A stretch of 35,597 bases of DNA from an uncultured Clostridia bacterium (GCA_949482135.1 CASYFC010000014.1:1-35597); one strand, 5' to 3'; positions 1-8,099 are shown, numbered from the stretch's first letter. Numbers and translations: made by a program. Notes: generated by a model not told the origin, from the sequence alone.

Positions 1-79
1 TACCTTTTTCTTTCCATTTCTTATAAAATTTCCAAAAATATATTATTATTAAAACTGCAAAATCTACTAACTCTTTCAT
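1..79 (-). CDS. Truncated small membrane protein (5' part only)
   Basis: An ATG at 79-77 lies 8 nt from a good ribosome binding site (AGAGGAGA, 88-96, minus strand). The frame stays open to the window edge and gives 26 residues starting MKELVDFAVLIIIYFWKFYK. The segment is hydrophobic with basic residues after it, as in a single membrane anchor. Its leader (95-115) is nearly identical to the leader of the YdeI-like gene at 34752. The product is not recognised, and the rest lies outside the window. Confidence 0.55.
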   Translation of the reverse strand, partial: MKELVDFAVLIIIYFWKFYKKWKEKG

Positions 80-94
80 ATTTTTAATCTCCTC

Positions 95-115
95 TACAAA
101 TTACTATTTGTTTAA
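95..115 (-). promoter_or_regulatory. Promoter-proximal leader with a 16-nt palindrome, shared with 34718-34738
   Basis: The minus strand contains ACAAATAGTAATTTGT, a perfect 6-4-6 inverted repeat, just before the ribosome binding site of the truncated gene. The full 21 nt here is identical to 34718-34738 on the plus strand. In both places a TATAAW box sits 4 nt upstream of the shared block. It could be an operator of a common regulator or a 5' hairpin of the transcript. Confidence 0.5.
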
Positions 116-129
116 CTAATTTATATCAT

Positions 130-166
130 AAAAGCAAGCAGATATCAAATAACTGCTTGCTTTTAT
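130..166 (-). terminator. Bidirectional-looking terminator downstream of the XRE gene
   Basis: AAAGCAAGCAG (131-141) pairs with CTGCTTGCTTT (153-163), followed by U-rich sequence on either strand. It lies after the XRE gene ending at 214 and before the next minus-strand transcript. The right arm and flank (153-175) are repeated almost exactly at 5928-5950. Confidence 0.7.
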
Positions 167-187
167 AAATTGTTATTGTTTTAAAAA

Positions 188-216
188 TGAAATTTTTCGA
201 GCGTCCCTAAATTTCA
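188..216 (+). repeat. REP-like 29-bp hairpin repeat, copy 1
   Basis: The copy matches TGAAAY-N9-GTCCCT-N2-ATTTCA, and its ends can pair (TGAAAT with ATTTCA). Four further copies lie at 8025, 8067, 10538 and 10623. The stop codon of the XRE gene at 214 is the TGA of this repeat read on the minus strand. Confidence 0.75.
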
Positions 217-723
217 ATCTTTTTTTCTAGTTAAAAAAATTCCGATAATTAATCCGATAAAAATAATGGGTGCTATTCGGATAAATAGCCATTCAAAGGA
301 ATGTGAGGTAACTCCTAAAACAGCATATTCAATTTTAGTATAATCCCAATTCAAATAAGGACTATTTAACAAAAATAAAGATATGAAAGTTATAATTATA
401 ATTACACATAATAAAATAAATAGACAATGAATTGCTTTTCTTCTTTCATTCTTCCTTTGTGATAATTGTAAATTTATTATTTCTAATTTTTCAGAAATTG
501 CTTTTATATCATCAACTTTAGTTTCAACAACATTTTCTCCAAGTAAAATACTAACAGGTGTTTCAAGAGCTTCTGATATTAATATTAGCATTTCTGCATC
601 AGGAACTGATAATCCTTGCTCCCATTTAGAAATTGTTTGTCTTACTACATTTAATTTAATAGCAAGTTCTTCTTGTGAAAGTCCTTTTGATTTTCTTATT
701 GATTTAATGTTTTCCTTTAACAT
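214..723 (-). CDS. XRE-family regulator with two C-terminal membrane helices
   Basis: A 169-residue protein. Residues 1-60 form a Cro/CI-type helix-turn-helix (LSQEELAIKLNVVRQTISKW, then the GLSVPDAEMLILISEALE recognition/dimer part). Two hydrophobic helices follow at about 100-122 and 140-165, with a basic tail. The start is placed at ATG 723: AAAGGAG (733-739) is about 9 nt upstream of it, whereas the TTG at 732 would touch the ribosome binding site. Membrane-tethered XRE proteins of this layout are common in Bacillota and probably couple an envelope signal to transcription; targets are unknown. The stop codon lies inside a REP-like repeat, so the native C-terminus may have been changed slightly. 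Confidence 0.85.
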   Translation of the reverse strand: MLKENIKSIRKSKGLSQEELAIKLNVVRQTISKWEQGLSVPDAEMLILISEALETPVSILLGENVVETKVDDIKAISEKLEIINLQLSQRKNERRKAIHCLFILLCVIIIITFISLFLLNSPYLNWDYTKIEYAVLGVTSHSFEWLFIRIAPIIFIGLIIGIFLTRKKD

Positions 724-804
724 TTTAAACAACTCCTTTCCTTACAAACTATTATATAGAGAAGAGTCCGTTGCTACAAGCAATGCATATTAACATTAAA
801 CATT

Positions 805-1028
805 TTACTCAAAAAAATCTTTCAAAACAATTTCCATACAAATATTATAAAATTCATTTGCTTCTTCTTCAGATACATTTAATTTTTTATAAAATCTATT
901 TTTATTTTTTCCTTATTCTTTCTTCCAACAACACCATTTTGATTTAAAACATCATAAATAGCATTACACTCATCAATATTTTTATTAGTTTTCTCTACTA
1001 ATTTACTTATACATTTTTCTTTATTCAT
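805..1028 (-). pseudogene. Small unknown protein, interrupted by a one-base frameshift
   Basis: The ATG at 1028 overlaps the end of the upstream XRE/membrane gene (stop 1021-1023), a typical translationally coupled pair. The first frame gives 49 residues (MNKEKCISKLVEKTNKNIDE onward) and stops at 879. The adjacent frame then continues as KLNVSEEEANEFYNICMEIV and ends at 805, so an undamaged gene would encode about 74 residues. The break is in an A run reading A-AAA-AAT. One missing A is the simplest explanation. The run also fits a -1 slippery heptamer, so programmed frameshifting cannot be excluded. The family is not recognised. The pairing suggests an accessory of the upstream regulator. 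Confidence 0.55.
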
Positions 1029-1935
1029 TTTCATTCCCGTACATTTTTCCTCTCGAATCTAATTGAAGTTCATATCCATATTCAAAAATATATGCCATAC
1101 TAAATATGATTAAAACAAGTATAAGATCCATAAGTTCAATTCCAACATTCATATCTATTTCTGCAAAAGCTTGGAATAAGACTCCACAAACTGTTGGAGT
1201 AATTATTGCTATAATTAAAAACATTGCTATTTTTCTTATGTACTTTACATTTTCCAAAGTAAATGGTGTATCTTCATTGTGAATATTTATAAATAATTTT
1301 TCTATATTTCTTAATATTATAAATGTTATTCCTAAAAAAGCAATTAAACAAATCCCTACAATTTCAGCACTTACTACCAAAAATGTTTTTGAACGACTAT
1401 TATAATATTCTTGTAAATCTGAATCTGTATCAACATAAATTGATGTACTTTTTCCAGTTTTTTCCTCTGTAACTATTACATTTTTTTCGTCGATTTCATA
1501 TTTATAATTTTCACCAAAAAAACTAATATTATTTTCTGTAATTTTTATTCCATTAGCAACAATTGGTAGTAGTAATAACAGTACTGCTAAAATAATAACT
1601 GACAAAACTATTGTTATTTTCCCAATTCTTGCAGTTACATAAATAGCTTTACTAATACCTTTCATTTTCTTTTGCTTTTCAGCTTTAAATTTAACTACAC
1701 TCATTTTTATTTCTTCATCTAATGAATTTATGTCTGTTAAGTTTTCTTGTACCAATTCATTTATATTACAATGAAATATTTCACATAAAGTCATAATATT
1801 ATTCATTGTAGGATAGCTTTCTCCTCTTTCCCATTTTGATATACTTTGTCTTGATACATCAACTTTTTCTGCCAATTTTTCTTGTGACATCTTTTTTGAT
1901 TTTCTTAAATTTTGTAAATTATCTCCAAACTTCAT
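1021..1935 (-). CDS. XRE-family regulator fused to a multi-pass membrane domain (DUF2975-like)
   Basis: A 304-residue protein. Residues 1-65 are a helix-turn-helix (MSQEKLAEKVDVSRQSISKW). Membrane segments follow at about 104-128, 182-206, 238-258 and 264-286, with a short extracytoplasmic loop (ITENNISFFGENYKYEIDEK) between the first two. This four-helix arrangement resembles the DUF2975 family, which is often fused to or paired with XRE proteins; that assignment is from pattern only. AAGGAGGAA precedes the ATG. Two inverted repeats at 1989-2049 may be its own operators. The small frameshifted gene at 805-1028 is coupled to it. Confidence 0.8.
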   Translation of the reverse strand: MKFGDNLQNLRKSKKMSQEKLAEKVDVSRQSISKWERGESYPTMNNIMTLCEIFHCNINELVQENLTDINSLDEEIKMSVVKFKAEKQKKMKGISKAIYVTARIGKITIVLSVIILAVLLLLLPIVANGIKITENNISFFGENYKYEIDEKNVIVTEEKTGKSTSIYVDTDSDLQEYYNSRSKTFLVVSAEIVGICLIAFLGITFIILRNIEKLFINIHNEDTPFTLENVKYIRKIAMFLIIAIITPTVCGVLFQAFAEIDMNVGIELMDLILVLIIFSMAYIFEYGYELQLDSRGKMYGNENE

Positions 1936-1988
1936 TAGATTACTTCCTCCTTGTAGTTAATTTTAGGATTTTTTTAATTTGTTTTCTA

Positions 1989-2049
1989 GCAATTTACAGT
2001 TGCAAAACATATTTTTTAATATATTTTTTATTGCAAACTTTTAGTTGCA
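1989..2049 (-). promoter_or_regulatory. Two related inverted repeats, candidate operators of the XRE/DUF2975 gene
   Basis: Read on the minus strand, 2032-2049 is TGCAACTAAAAGTTTGCA, a near-perfect palindrome, and 1989-2004 is TGCAACTGTAAATTGC, a diverged copy. They are about 44 bp apart, upstream of the regulator's start at 1935. This placement suits autoregulation. No experimental support is possible from sequence alone. Confidence 0.4.
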
Positions 2050-2114
2050 TTCCAGTTAAATAGCTATTTATATAAATTACTAGATTTTTTGAAAAATTAC
2101 TGTTTTCTCCTTCA

Positions 2115-2795
2115 TTACCATACAAATGGTATTACTTTATATTTAACTTTATTTTTATATTGTGAATATCCTTCTAAATCTTTTTCTAGAACTTCTTCTT
2201 CATTTTTAATTCGTTTTGCAATAATAAAGGGATACATTAAAAAAATTATAAATGAAAAAATTGAACCTAAAATTAATGGCATTGACAAAAATAGTAGTAT
2301 AGTTACTGCATACATTGGATGTCTTACTATTCCATACAAACCAGTATCAACTACTTTTTGATTTTCCTGTACTTCTATAACTCTAGATAAATATGTATTT
2401 TCTCTTAATACTTCTGCATATAAAATATAAGCTAATATAAACACAATAGCAGAAATAATTACTACACTATTAGGAATTATAATCCAATTATATCTATAAT
2501 TTAATCCTGCAATTATAAATCCCAATATAAACATCAAAACACTTAATGCAATTACTTTCTTTTGCTCTTTTTCTGTTTCTTTTGCTTTTATTCTTTTTCT
2601 TAATAATTCTGGATTTTTTATCATTAAAATAATTCCTGCAATAAACATTGGAATAAATAAAAGTCCCATAAATATCCATGCATTCCAATAATAAATACTG
2701 TTAGCTGGTATAAATAAAAGACACCCAACAATTAATATTCCTAAAGTGAATTTTATCATTGCTTGAAAAAATAATTTTATAATGTTTTTATTCAT
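2115..2795 (-). CDS. Isoprenylcysteine carboxyl methyltransferase-like membrane methyltransferase
   Basis: A 226-residue protein with about five hydrophobic helices. The C-terminal half has the ICMT/PEMT signature: GLYGIVRHPMYAV (about 149-161), then a helix, then the EEEVLEKDLEGYSQYKNKVKY tail with E and Y residues typical of the family's S-adenosylmethionine pocket. It is probably an integral membrane methyltransferase acting on a lipid or small molecule; the substrate cannot be read from sequence. Its ATG overlaps the stop of the upstream alkylguanine transferase gene (ATGA, 2792-2795), and it has an AGGAGG site, so the two are translated together. Confidence 0.8.
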   Translation of the reverse strand: MNKNIIKLFFQAMIKFTLGILIVGCLLFIPANSIYYWNAWIFMGLLFIPMFIAGIILMIKNPELLRKRIKAKETEKEQKKVIALSVLMFILGFIIAGLNYRYNWIIIPNSVVIISAIVFILAYILYAEVLRENTYLSRVIEVQENQKVVDTGLYGIVRHPMYAVTILLFLSMPLILGSIFSFIIFLMYPFIIAKRIKNEEEVLEKDLEGYSQYKNKVKYKVIPFVW

Positions 2796-3331
2796 TTATA
2801 TGTACCTCCTTTAGGAACAAAATATTTATCCATATTATTTCTTTCATGTGTTAAAAGTGCTATTTTATTTTTTATTCCTCCGCCATATCCTGTTAAATTC
2901 CCATTGGCTCCAACCACTCTATGACATGGAATAATGATACAAATAGGATTCCATCCCACAGCACCACCAACTGCCTGTGCAGACATTCTTTTTAAACCTC
3001 TTTTTTTAGCAATTATTTTTGATATGTCATTATATGTCAAAGTTTCCCCAAATTTAATAGAATTCATTATATCAATTACTTCTTGCCTAAATGTTGTTAG
3101 ATTTACTATTTTATATTGAGGCATAAACTTTGGATTTTCACCACTAAAATAAATATCTAGCCATTTACTCGTTTCTTTAAATATCTCCAAATCTTTTTCT
3201 TCACAATTTATTGTATGTTTAAAAGAATCTTTTGAATCTTCAAACCATAAACCAGTTAAATTTTCTCCATCACTATTCATTATCATATTTGAAAACCCAT
3301 CTGGAGTATTATAAATATATTTATAAGTCAT
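2792..3331 (-). CDS. ogt: Methylated-DNA--protein-cysteine S-methyltransferase
   Basis: A 179-residue protein that transfers methyl groups from O6-methylguanine or O4-methylthymine in DNA to its own cysteine. The active-site motif IIPCHRVVGANGNLTGYGGG is present, with the acceptor at about Cys136. The preceding helix-turn-helix (TYNDISKIIAK then RMSAQAVGGAVGWNP) is the DNA-binding part. The N-terminal domain (MTYKYIYNTPDGFSNMIMNS) has the usual fold-filling length. It overlaps by 4 nt with the ICMT-like gene downstream. No Ada-type regulatory domain is fused, so this is the simple Ogt form. Confidence 0.95.
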   Translation of the reverse strand: MTYKYIYNTPDGFSNMIMNSDGENLTGLWFEDSKDSFKHTINCEEKDLEIFKETSKWLDIYFSGENPKFMPQYKIVNLTTFRQEVIDIMNSIKFGETLTYNDISKIIAKKRGLKRMSAQAVGGAVGWNPICIIIPCHRVVGANGNLTGYGGGIKNKIALLTHERNNMDKYFVPKGGTYK

Positions 3332-3347
3332 TTTAGCACCTTACTAT

Positions 3348-3839
3348 TTATCTTTCTAATTCTTCATTTTTTAATTTATTTCTTCCTAATCTTTTTATAA
3401 TTTCATTTATATCTTTAGGAAGTAATCCTTCTCCAAAATTATGCCCATTTCCATTTGATATTTTTACTAACTTTTTTATTAGTTCATCATCATAAGAATC
3501 AAATACTTCATCATCTACAATAACAAAATCTTCTACATCAGGATGTTCCAATAAATATTGCTTTATTTCTAATCCTCTTTCATTTTGTATAAATGGAGTT
3601 GAATCTGCAGGAATACCATACTCTAATAATAATTTTTTTAATTCTTGTGCATTTCTCGTATATCTCCATGATGAAGTTAATACGACTTTGGCCATAGTTT
3701 CATTTATTACCATATTTAACATTTTAATTTTTTCTATATCTATTTCTGATTGTATTCCAACTATATTTAAATTCTTAATTTTATCAAAATATTCATCTGA
3801 ATTTAATACTCCATCAATATCTAAAAAAATAACTTTCAT
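3348..3839 (-). CDS. HAD-superfamily phosphatase-like protein (HAD_SAK_2 type)
   Basis: A 163-residue protein. Residues 1-12 read MKVIFLDIDGVLN, the HAD motif I with nucleophile Asp7 and acid/base Asp9. Motif II is LTSSWRYTRN (about 54-63). The acidic motif IV is DFVIVDDE (about 104-111). It has no large cap, as in the HAD_SAK_2 group known from nucleic-acid repair polyproteins and phage proteins. It sits 16 bp upstream of ogt, so it may share its transcript. The substrate is unknown; phosphatase or kinase/phosphatase activity on nucleotides or RNA ends is only a family-based guess. Confidence 0.8.
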   Translation of the reverse strand: MKVIFLDIDGVLNSDEYFDKIKNLNIVGIQSEIDIEKIKMLNMVINETMAKVVLTSSWRYTRNAQELKKLLLEYGIPADSTPFIQNERGLEIKQYLLEHPDVEDFVIVDDEVFDSYDDELIKKLVKISNGNGHNFGEGLLPKDINEIIKRLGRNKLKNEELER

Positions 3840-3881
3840 TATATACTCCTATTACAAGTCATACTTTTCTAATTTATCTCT

Positions 3882-4313
3882 CTATAAACATATTATTCCA
3901 TAAGTTATAAACGGACTCGCATATATTGTTATATATATTAATGTTATCCAAGGTTGATAATCAATGTAGAATTCTTTAAATGTTAAAGACCATGGATGTT
4001 TTATTAATACCCATCCAATCACATCAAATACAACTGTTATTGTTCCCCAAATAAGTGATGTATAAATAACATTTTGAAAACTTACTGTTTCAAACGCACT
4101 AAAATAAAAGTAGGCAAATATTGGAAATATAATTATATTATATAATGGATGCCAAGGTTTTGTTTTTTCATATCCTTCCCCCATTCCGGGACTATCTTTC
4201 ATTGATTTCATATGTAACACAACAATATTAAAAATAGTATGTAATACACCTATACTTGTAACTATTAAATATGCTATCCAATAGTATAACATTGAGACTC
4301 CAAATTTTTCCAT
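3882..4313 (-). CDS. Conserved four-helix integral membrane protein of unknown function
   Basis: A 143-residue protein with four predicted membrane helices (about 8-32, 56-76, 80-102 and 118-140). It has conserved-looking polar stretches: GMGEGYEKTKPWHPLYNII between helices 1 and 2, and DVIGWVLIKHPWSLTFKEFY before helix 4. I recognise the type as an unnamed membrane family of Bacillota but know no function. The start has an AGGAGAAAT site. It lies 16 bp after the large unknown protein gene at 4330-5829. Confidence 0.7.
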   Translation of the reverse strand: MEKFGVSMLYYWIAYLIVTSIGVLHTIFNIVVLHMKSMKDSPGMGEGYEKTKPWHPLYNIIIFPIFAYFYFSAFETVSFQNVIYTSLIWGTITVVFDVIGWVLIKHPWSLTFKEFYIDYQPWITLIYITIYASPFITYGIICL

Positions 4314-4329
4314 ATTATTTCTCCTATTT

Positions 4330-5829
4330 TTATAATTCTAAATCATCTTCGTCTTTTGAAATTTCATGCAATTCATTTTTTCTCTCTTGCATCATTTCTT
4401 CTTGAAATTGTTTTAATTGCTCTTCTGAAGCTTTCATAGCAAATTTTGGAAATTCTTTTGCAACACTTTCTTGTAATTCAGCTATTTTTTCAAGAAAAAC
4501 ATTTGGTGAATCCTTATAATCACGATATATATCAACATATTCTAAAAATTTCCCAATAATAACTTTATCTTTTGTTCTATTTGGAACATCCATTCCAAAA
4601 TTTTCTCTTCTTTCTTCTGGCAAATTATTATATATAAATTGTATAATATCAATTGAATTGGCTGGCTCTTTTCCATCTAATGATAATAAGCTAACATCAG
4701 AGGCTTTAATTCTTACACCTTTTGGTTTATTAGTTCCTTGTAACCCCATACTATCATCTATAACTAAAGTATGGCAATTATGTGGATTTTTATGAAAATC
4801 TACCCAAGAGATTGCTTCATCATTATAATCTATTCGTGTAAAATTTGCTCCAACTAATGAAATTGGATTTACTTGGCCTACTATTTCTTCAACTACTAGT
4901 TTTTTCGATTCTCTTCCTATCTCTATTGCCAATTTAGCTCTTAATTGTTTAACTTTTCCTATTAATTGTTTTAAATTTTCTTGTTCTCCAATTTCTTTTT
5001 CTTTTTTTCTATCTGATAAAACATCTACTAGCTTATCAATTCCATAAATAGTTGTTTGAGGAGCTGATATCGATAAGATCCCATCTTCTTGAGAAGCAAG
5101 CATATCTCCAACTTTTACAAAGGTTTCTTTTTTACGAGCAACCTTTATTTTATCTTTTTCGTTGGATTCATGAGTATTTAGTAATATCATCTTTTCTTCA
5201 TAACTAGAAATTTCTGATGCAACAATTTCTTGTAAACTCTCATTTTCTTCACTTGTAAATATACCGTTTATATCTATTGTTATTCCTGAAATTTCGTCTA
5301 TTCTTTCATTTATAGAACTTACTTGAGAATCAATTTTATCTTCATCTATTGGTCTTTCATATTGTGGTTCTATTAAATTAAATACAAAATAATTATTTCC
5401 TATCATATATCTTCTAGCAAATTCAAATGCCTCTATTATACTGAAATTTTGTTCAGTTCTTAATGGAGAACTCTGTGATTCAGTTAAAAATATATTTTTT
5501 TCCTTATCATTTTGGAAAGCTTTTAATTGCGCTTCTCCTGCAACATGTATTACTCTATTAAAAATTTGCATTGTACCATCTATAGATCTTGAAAAATACG
5601 TTTTTTCCACTGCAGATTTTCCCAAATCTCCTTCTGCATTTGCTCCAATTGTTGGCCTCAATCCAGTTGCAGATATTGATGCAATATTTTTTTGAGAAGT
5701 AAAATGAAATCCTAGTTTATCTAAATCTGATAATTCAATTTCTTGTGGATCTCTAAAACCCTCACTTATATATTTTTTTTCATCTGAGTTCTCTTTATGT
5801 GAATCCTCTTTTATTGTATATAATTTCAC
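4330..5829 (-). CDS. Large unknown protein with an ADP-ribosyltransferase-like N-terminal motif
   Basis: The start is set at GTG 5829, which follows AAAGGAGAGG at good spacing, rather than the ATG at 5877, which lacks a ribosome binding site; this gives 499 residues. Residues 41-59 read FHFTSQKNIASISATGLRP and residues 77-81 TYFSR. The H-[FT]-T-x2-N-I-x2-I-x3-G-L pattern followed by a Y-[FL]-S strand resembles the first two motifs of DarT/PARP-like and KptA-like ADP-ribosyltransferases. A long charged coiled-coil-like middle (about 175-325) follows, then a second folded part (about 335-470) with NCHTLVIDDSMGLQGTNKPK, and an acidic tail. No signal peptide is seen. ART activity is inference; no antitoxin-like partner is adjacent. 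The promoter region holds a strong hairpin at 5907-5939. Confidence 0.6.
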   Translation of the reverse strand: MKLYTIKEDSHKENSDEKKYISEGFRDPQEIELSDLDKLGFHFTSQKNIASISATGLRPTIGANAEGDLGKSAVEKTYFSRSIDGTMQIFNRVIHVAGEAQLKAFQNDKEKNIFLTESQSSPLRTEQNFSIIEAFEFARRYMIGNNYFVFNLIEPQYERPIDEDKIDSQVSSINERIDEISGITIDINGIFTSEENESLQEIVASEISSYEEKMILLNTHESNEKDKIKVARKKETFVKVGDMLASQEDGILSISAPQTTIYGIDKLVDVLSDRKKEKEIGEQENLKQLIGKVKQLRAKLAIEIGRESKKLVVEEIVGQVNPISLVGANFTRIDYNDEAISWVDFHKNPHNCHTLVIDDSMGLQGTNKPKGVRIKASDVSLLSLDGKEPANSIDIIQFIYNNLPEERRENFGMDVPNRTKDKVIIGKFLEYVDIYRDYKDSPNVFLEKIAELQESVAKEFPKFAMKASEEQLKQFQEEMMQERKNELHEISKDEDDLEL

Positions 5830-5906
5830 TTTTCCTCTCCTTTTATTTACTAGTTTTTTATGTTTTAATAATATCATTAATAAAATAAGTTATCAATTAC
5901 AAATTA

Positions 5907-5950
5907 ATAAGCAAGCAGAATTTAATTCTGCTTGCTTATATAAATTGTTA
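5907..5950 (-). terminator. Strong hairpin terminator with a block repeated from 153-175
   Basis: ATAAGCAAGCAGAATT (5907-5922) pairs perfectly with AATTCTGCTTGCTTAT (5924-5939). It lies after the hydrolase pseudogene ending at 6028. CTGCTTGCTT plus 13 flanking bases (5928-5950) matches 153-175 with one mismatch. The next 40 bases (5951-5990) form a relatively GC-rich block that I cannot assign. Confidence 0.7.
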
Positions 5951-6027
5951 CTTCTCCGCAAGTACTCTGGCATATTGGAGGTTCTCACCTTAAAAATATC
6001 TATCTATCCATTTTTTCATATAGTTTA

Positions 6028-6919
6028 TCATAAAAAATTAATAATATCATTATAAACTTTTTTATTGTTCTTCTCAGCTAAAATTTCATGTCTCATATTT
6101 TCATAATCTATCCTTTTAATTTTATTAAAACCAGCATCACATAAAACTTTATATGAATCATCTGAGCCTCGACTCCCACCTATACATGGGTCATCCAATC
6201 CTCTTACTAATAATAATTCCATATCCTTATTTACATTATGATACATCTCAGGCTTATGCATCATTACTACAAGATGAAATAAATCATTATATGCAGAGCA
6301 AGTAAAACCAATTCCACAATATGGATCATCTATATAGGATTTCACACTTGCTTCATTATAACATATCCAATCATATTTAGTTTTTGGTTTTTTAATTACA
6401 TGATTAAATGTATCTTTACTTACATTTAAAATAAACTTTGATTTATATTTAGGTCCATGTATAGCAGTCATTAAATTAGTAAAAAGAATTCCAGTATAAG
6501 CCCCTTTTTGATAATTGGGATAACCTGAAAGTATAACTTTTTTATATGCTTTTGAATTTTCTTGAAGGAGCACACGAGCTATTATTGACCCCATAGAATG
6601 TGCAAATAAATTAATATTTTTATTTGGGAAATACTTTTGTATAAAACTTGTTATAAATTTTTGGTCTTCTATTAATTCTAAATATCCTTCTTTTTCTTTA
6701 AAATAACCTAAATTTTCGCAAGATTTTCCATGTCCTCTCATATCTGAACTTACTACTGAAAAACCATTTTCGTTTAAAACTTTTATAAATTTCTCATAAC
6801 GTCCTTGATGTTCCTCCATTCCATGTATAACCTGCACAACAGCTTTTGCATTTGGTACTTCAAATATATGGAGTTCTAAATTATATCCGGTCTCTAGCTT
6901 TAATAAATTGTTTTTTCAA
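6028..6919 (-). pseudogene. Alpha/beta hydrolase (monoacylglycerol lipase-like), N-terminally frameshifted
   Basis: The main frame contains VIHGMEEHQGRYEKF, SDMRGHGKS and the nucleophile elbow LFAHSMGS, then LLVRGLDDPC (acid) and MRHEIL (His), so the catalytic triad is complete for a serine-aminopeptidase/monoacylglycerol lipase-type hydrolase (COG2267). The open frame has no ribosome binding site for its GTG at 6837. The true start appears to be TTG 6919 after AGAGG (6928-6932), giving LKKQFIKARD, which then shifts frame at CCGG (6887-6890) and continues as GYNLELHIFEVPNAKAVVQV. Removing one C restores a protein of about 297 residues. It is either a recent pseudogene or a sequence error. Confidence 0.75.
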
Positions 6920-6985
6920 AACATGCACCTCTATTTTTGAAAATTTCTAACAATATAATTATGCCTTTATTCTGATAAATTAAAC

Positions 6986-7017
6986 AAAAATAAGCCGAGA
7001 AGTTTCGACTTATTTTT
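6986..7017 (-). terminator. Terminator downstream of the DUF1893 gene
   Basis: AAAAATAAG (6986-6994) pairs with CTTATTTTT (7009-7017), with an inner partly paired CGAGAAGTTTCG. On the minus strand the hairpin is followed by T-rich sequence. It closes the MerR-headed gene cluster, whose last gene ends at 7033. Confidence 0.7.
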
Positions 7018-7032
7018 ATTATTTTATAAAAT

Positions 7033-7446
7033 TTAATTATCATATTTTGTCATTTCATCATAAATTTTATTAATATCTTTCTCGTCCTTGTACTTATTTT
7101 CCATAGGACACATTCCATTTTTTGCATTATTAATAACATATTCTGTTAAAGCTTTATATTCATATTTTATATGATTTTCTTCTAAAACTGGAATCGCATA
7201 CTTACTCATAACATCTGCATATATTTCTTTAACTCCTGCAACTGTTAAAATTGAGCCTGCTACTTTTCCAATTACTTTATCAGCTATAATAGAGTCTTTT
7301 AATGCTTCTTTATTTTCTTTTAAAATATCTTTTATATCATTAATCCTATTTTGATAATATTCTTTGCATTCTCCACTTGAATATAAAACTACTAAACTTG
7401 CGTTTTTTTCATATAACTTTTGTTTTACAATTTCTAAATTAGTCAT
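7033..7446 (-). CDS. DUF1893 family protein
   Basis: A 137-residue protein. It shows the DUF1893 pattern: an N-terminal ASLVVLYSSGECKEYY strand, then SIIADKVIGKVAGSILTVAG, VKEIYADVMSKYAIPVLEEN, and the terminal cysteine motif NAKNGMCPMENK. DUF1893 proteins have a cytidine-deaminase-like fold, but no activity is established. The ATG overlaps the stop of the ECF transporter gene by 8 nt, a coupled arrangement. This suggests that it handles or senses the molecule imported by that transporter. Confidence 0.85.
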   Translation of the reverse strand: MTNLEIVKQKLYEKNASLVVLYSSGECKEYYQNRINDIKDILKENKEALKDSIIADKVIGKVAGSILTVAGVKEIYADVMSKYAIPVLEENHIKYEYKALTEYVINNAKNGMCPMENKYKDEKDINKIYDEMTKYDN

Positions 7447-8005
7447 TTTTTAAATTCATTCCTTTATTTATTATTTTAACTAAAATTGGAACAAATAATA
7501 GTTGTAAAATAATTCCTGGGATTCCCATTTTTACACTTTCCATTACTGAAATTCCATAGCTTGATAATCCTAAGATGTTAACTACTGAGAATAAAATTCC
7601 TGCATATAAAATTCTTCCTAAAACTAAAGTTATAACTAATGATATATAAGAATTAATTTTTTTGTTAAATACACTTAGTAAGACTCCATATATTACAAGT
7701 TCTATTAACATATATGGAAGCCTTGCAAAACTTGGCATTCCTGTTAATAAAAAGCTAAATAATATAGAACTTCCTGCAACAACTGTACTGCTAATAGTTC
7801 CAAAAGTTAATGCTGCAATTAAAACACAAATATGCATTGGTAAAAATGTTGCACCTGCTCCAGCACCTCCTAGAATATGAAATATTCTAGGAATAGCCAC
7901 TCCTAAACCACTTAATAAAACTGTTCCTACAGCATATTTTACCTTCTTATTTAATAAGACTTCTGATAAACGATTAGTCTTTTTTATATTTTCTACTTTT
8001 TCCAT
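7439..8005 (-). CDS. ECF transporter S (substrate-binding) component
   Basis: A 188-residue membrane protein with about six hydrophobic segments. The first helix region has AVGTVLLSGLGVAIPRIFHI, then GATFLPMHICVLIAALTFG, then LTGMPSFARLPYMLIELVIY. These match the folate/pantothenate-type S components of group II ECF importers, which borrow a shared EcfAAT module encoded elsewhere. The substrate is undetermined. The start follows GGAGGAT. The gene is coupled to the DUF1893 gene, and an inverted pair of REP-like repeats lies between it and the Fe-S aldo-keto reductase upstream. Confidence 0.85.
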   Translation of the reverse strand: MEKVENIKKTNRLSEVLLNKKVKYAVGTVLLSGLGVAIPRIFHILGGAGAGATFLPMHICVLIAALTFGTISSTVVAGSSILFSFLLTGMPSFARLPYMLIELVIYGVLLSVFNKKINSYISLVITLVLGRILYAGILFSVVNILGLSSYGISVMESVKMGIPGIILQLLFVPILVKIINKGMNLKND

Positions 8006-8024
8006 TTTTTAATCCTCCAAAAAT

Positions 8025-8095
8025 TGAAATAAAGGGACACTTCAAAAATTTCATTTAAGTTTTGAGTGAAACAAAAGGACCGTCCCTAAATTTCA
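8025..8095. repeat. Inverted pair of REP-like 29-bp repeats (copies 2a and 2b)
   Basis: Copy 2a (8025-8053) lies in reverse orientation and copy 2b (8067-8095) in forward orientation, separated by 13 bp. Both match TGAAAY-N9-GTCCCT-N2-ATTTCA. Together they form a long imperfect palindrome like a REP doublet. They sit in the only non-coding gap of the MerR-headed cluster and could attenuate or stabilise its transcript. Confidence 0.75.
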
Positions 8096-8099
8096 CAAA

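Noticed and set aside
5951-5990. GC-richer block as a riboswitch or transposase remnant
   Set aside because: It has only weak 4-bp stems and no recognisable conserved core or protein motif in either reading direction; left unassigned.
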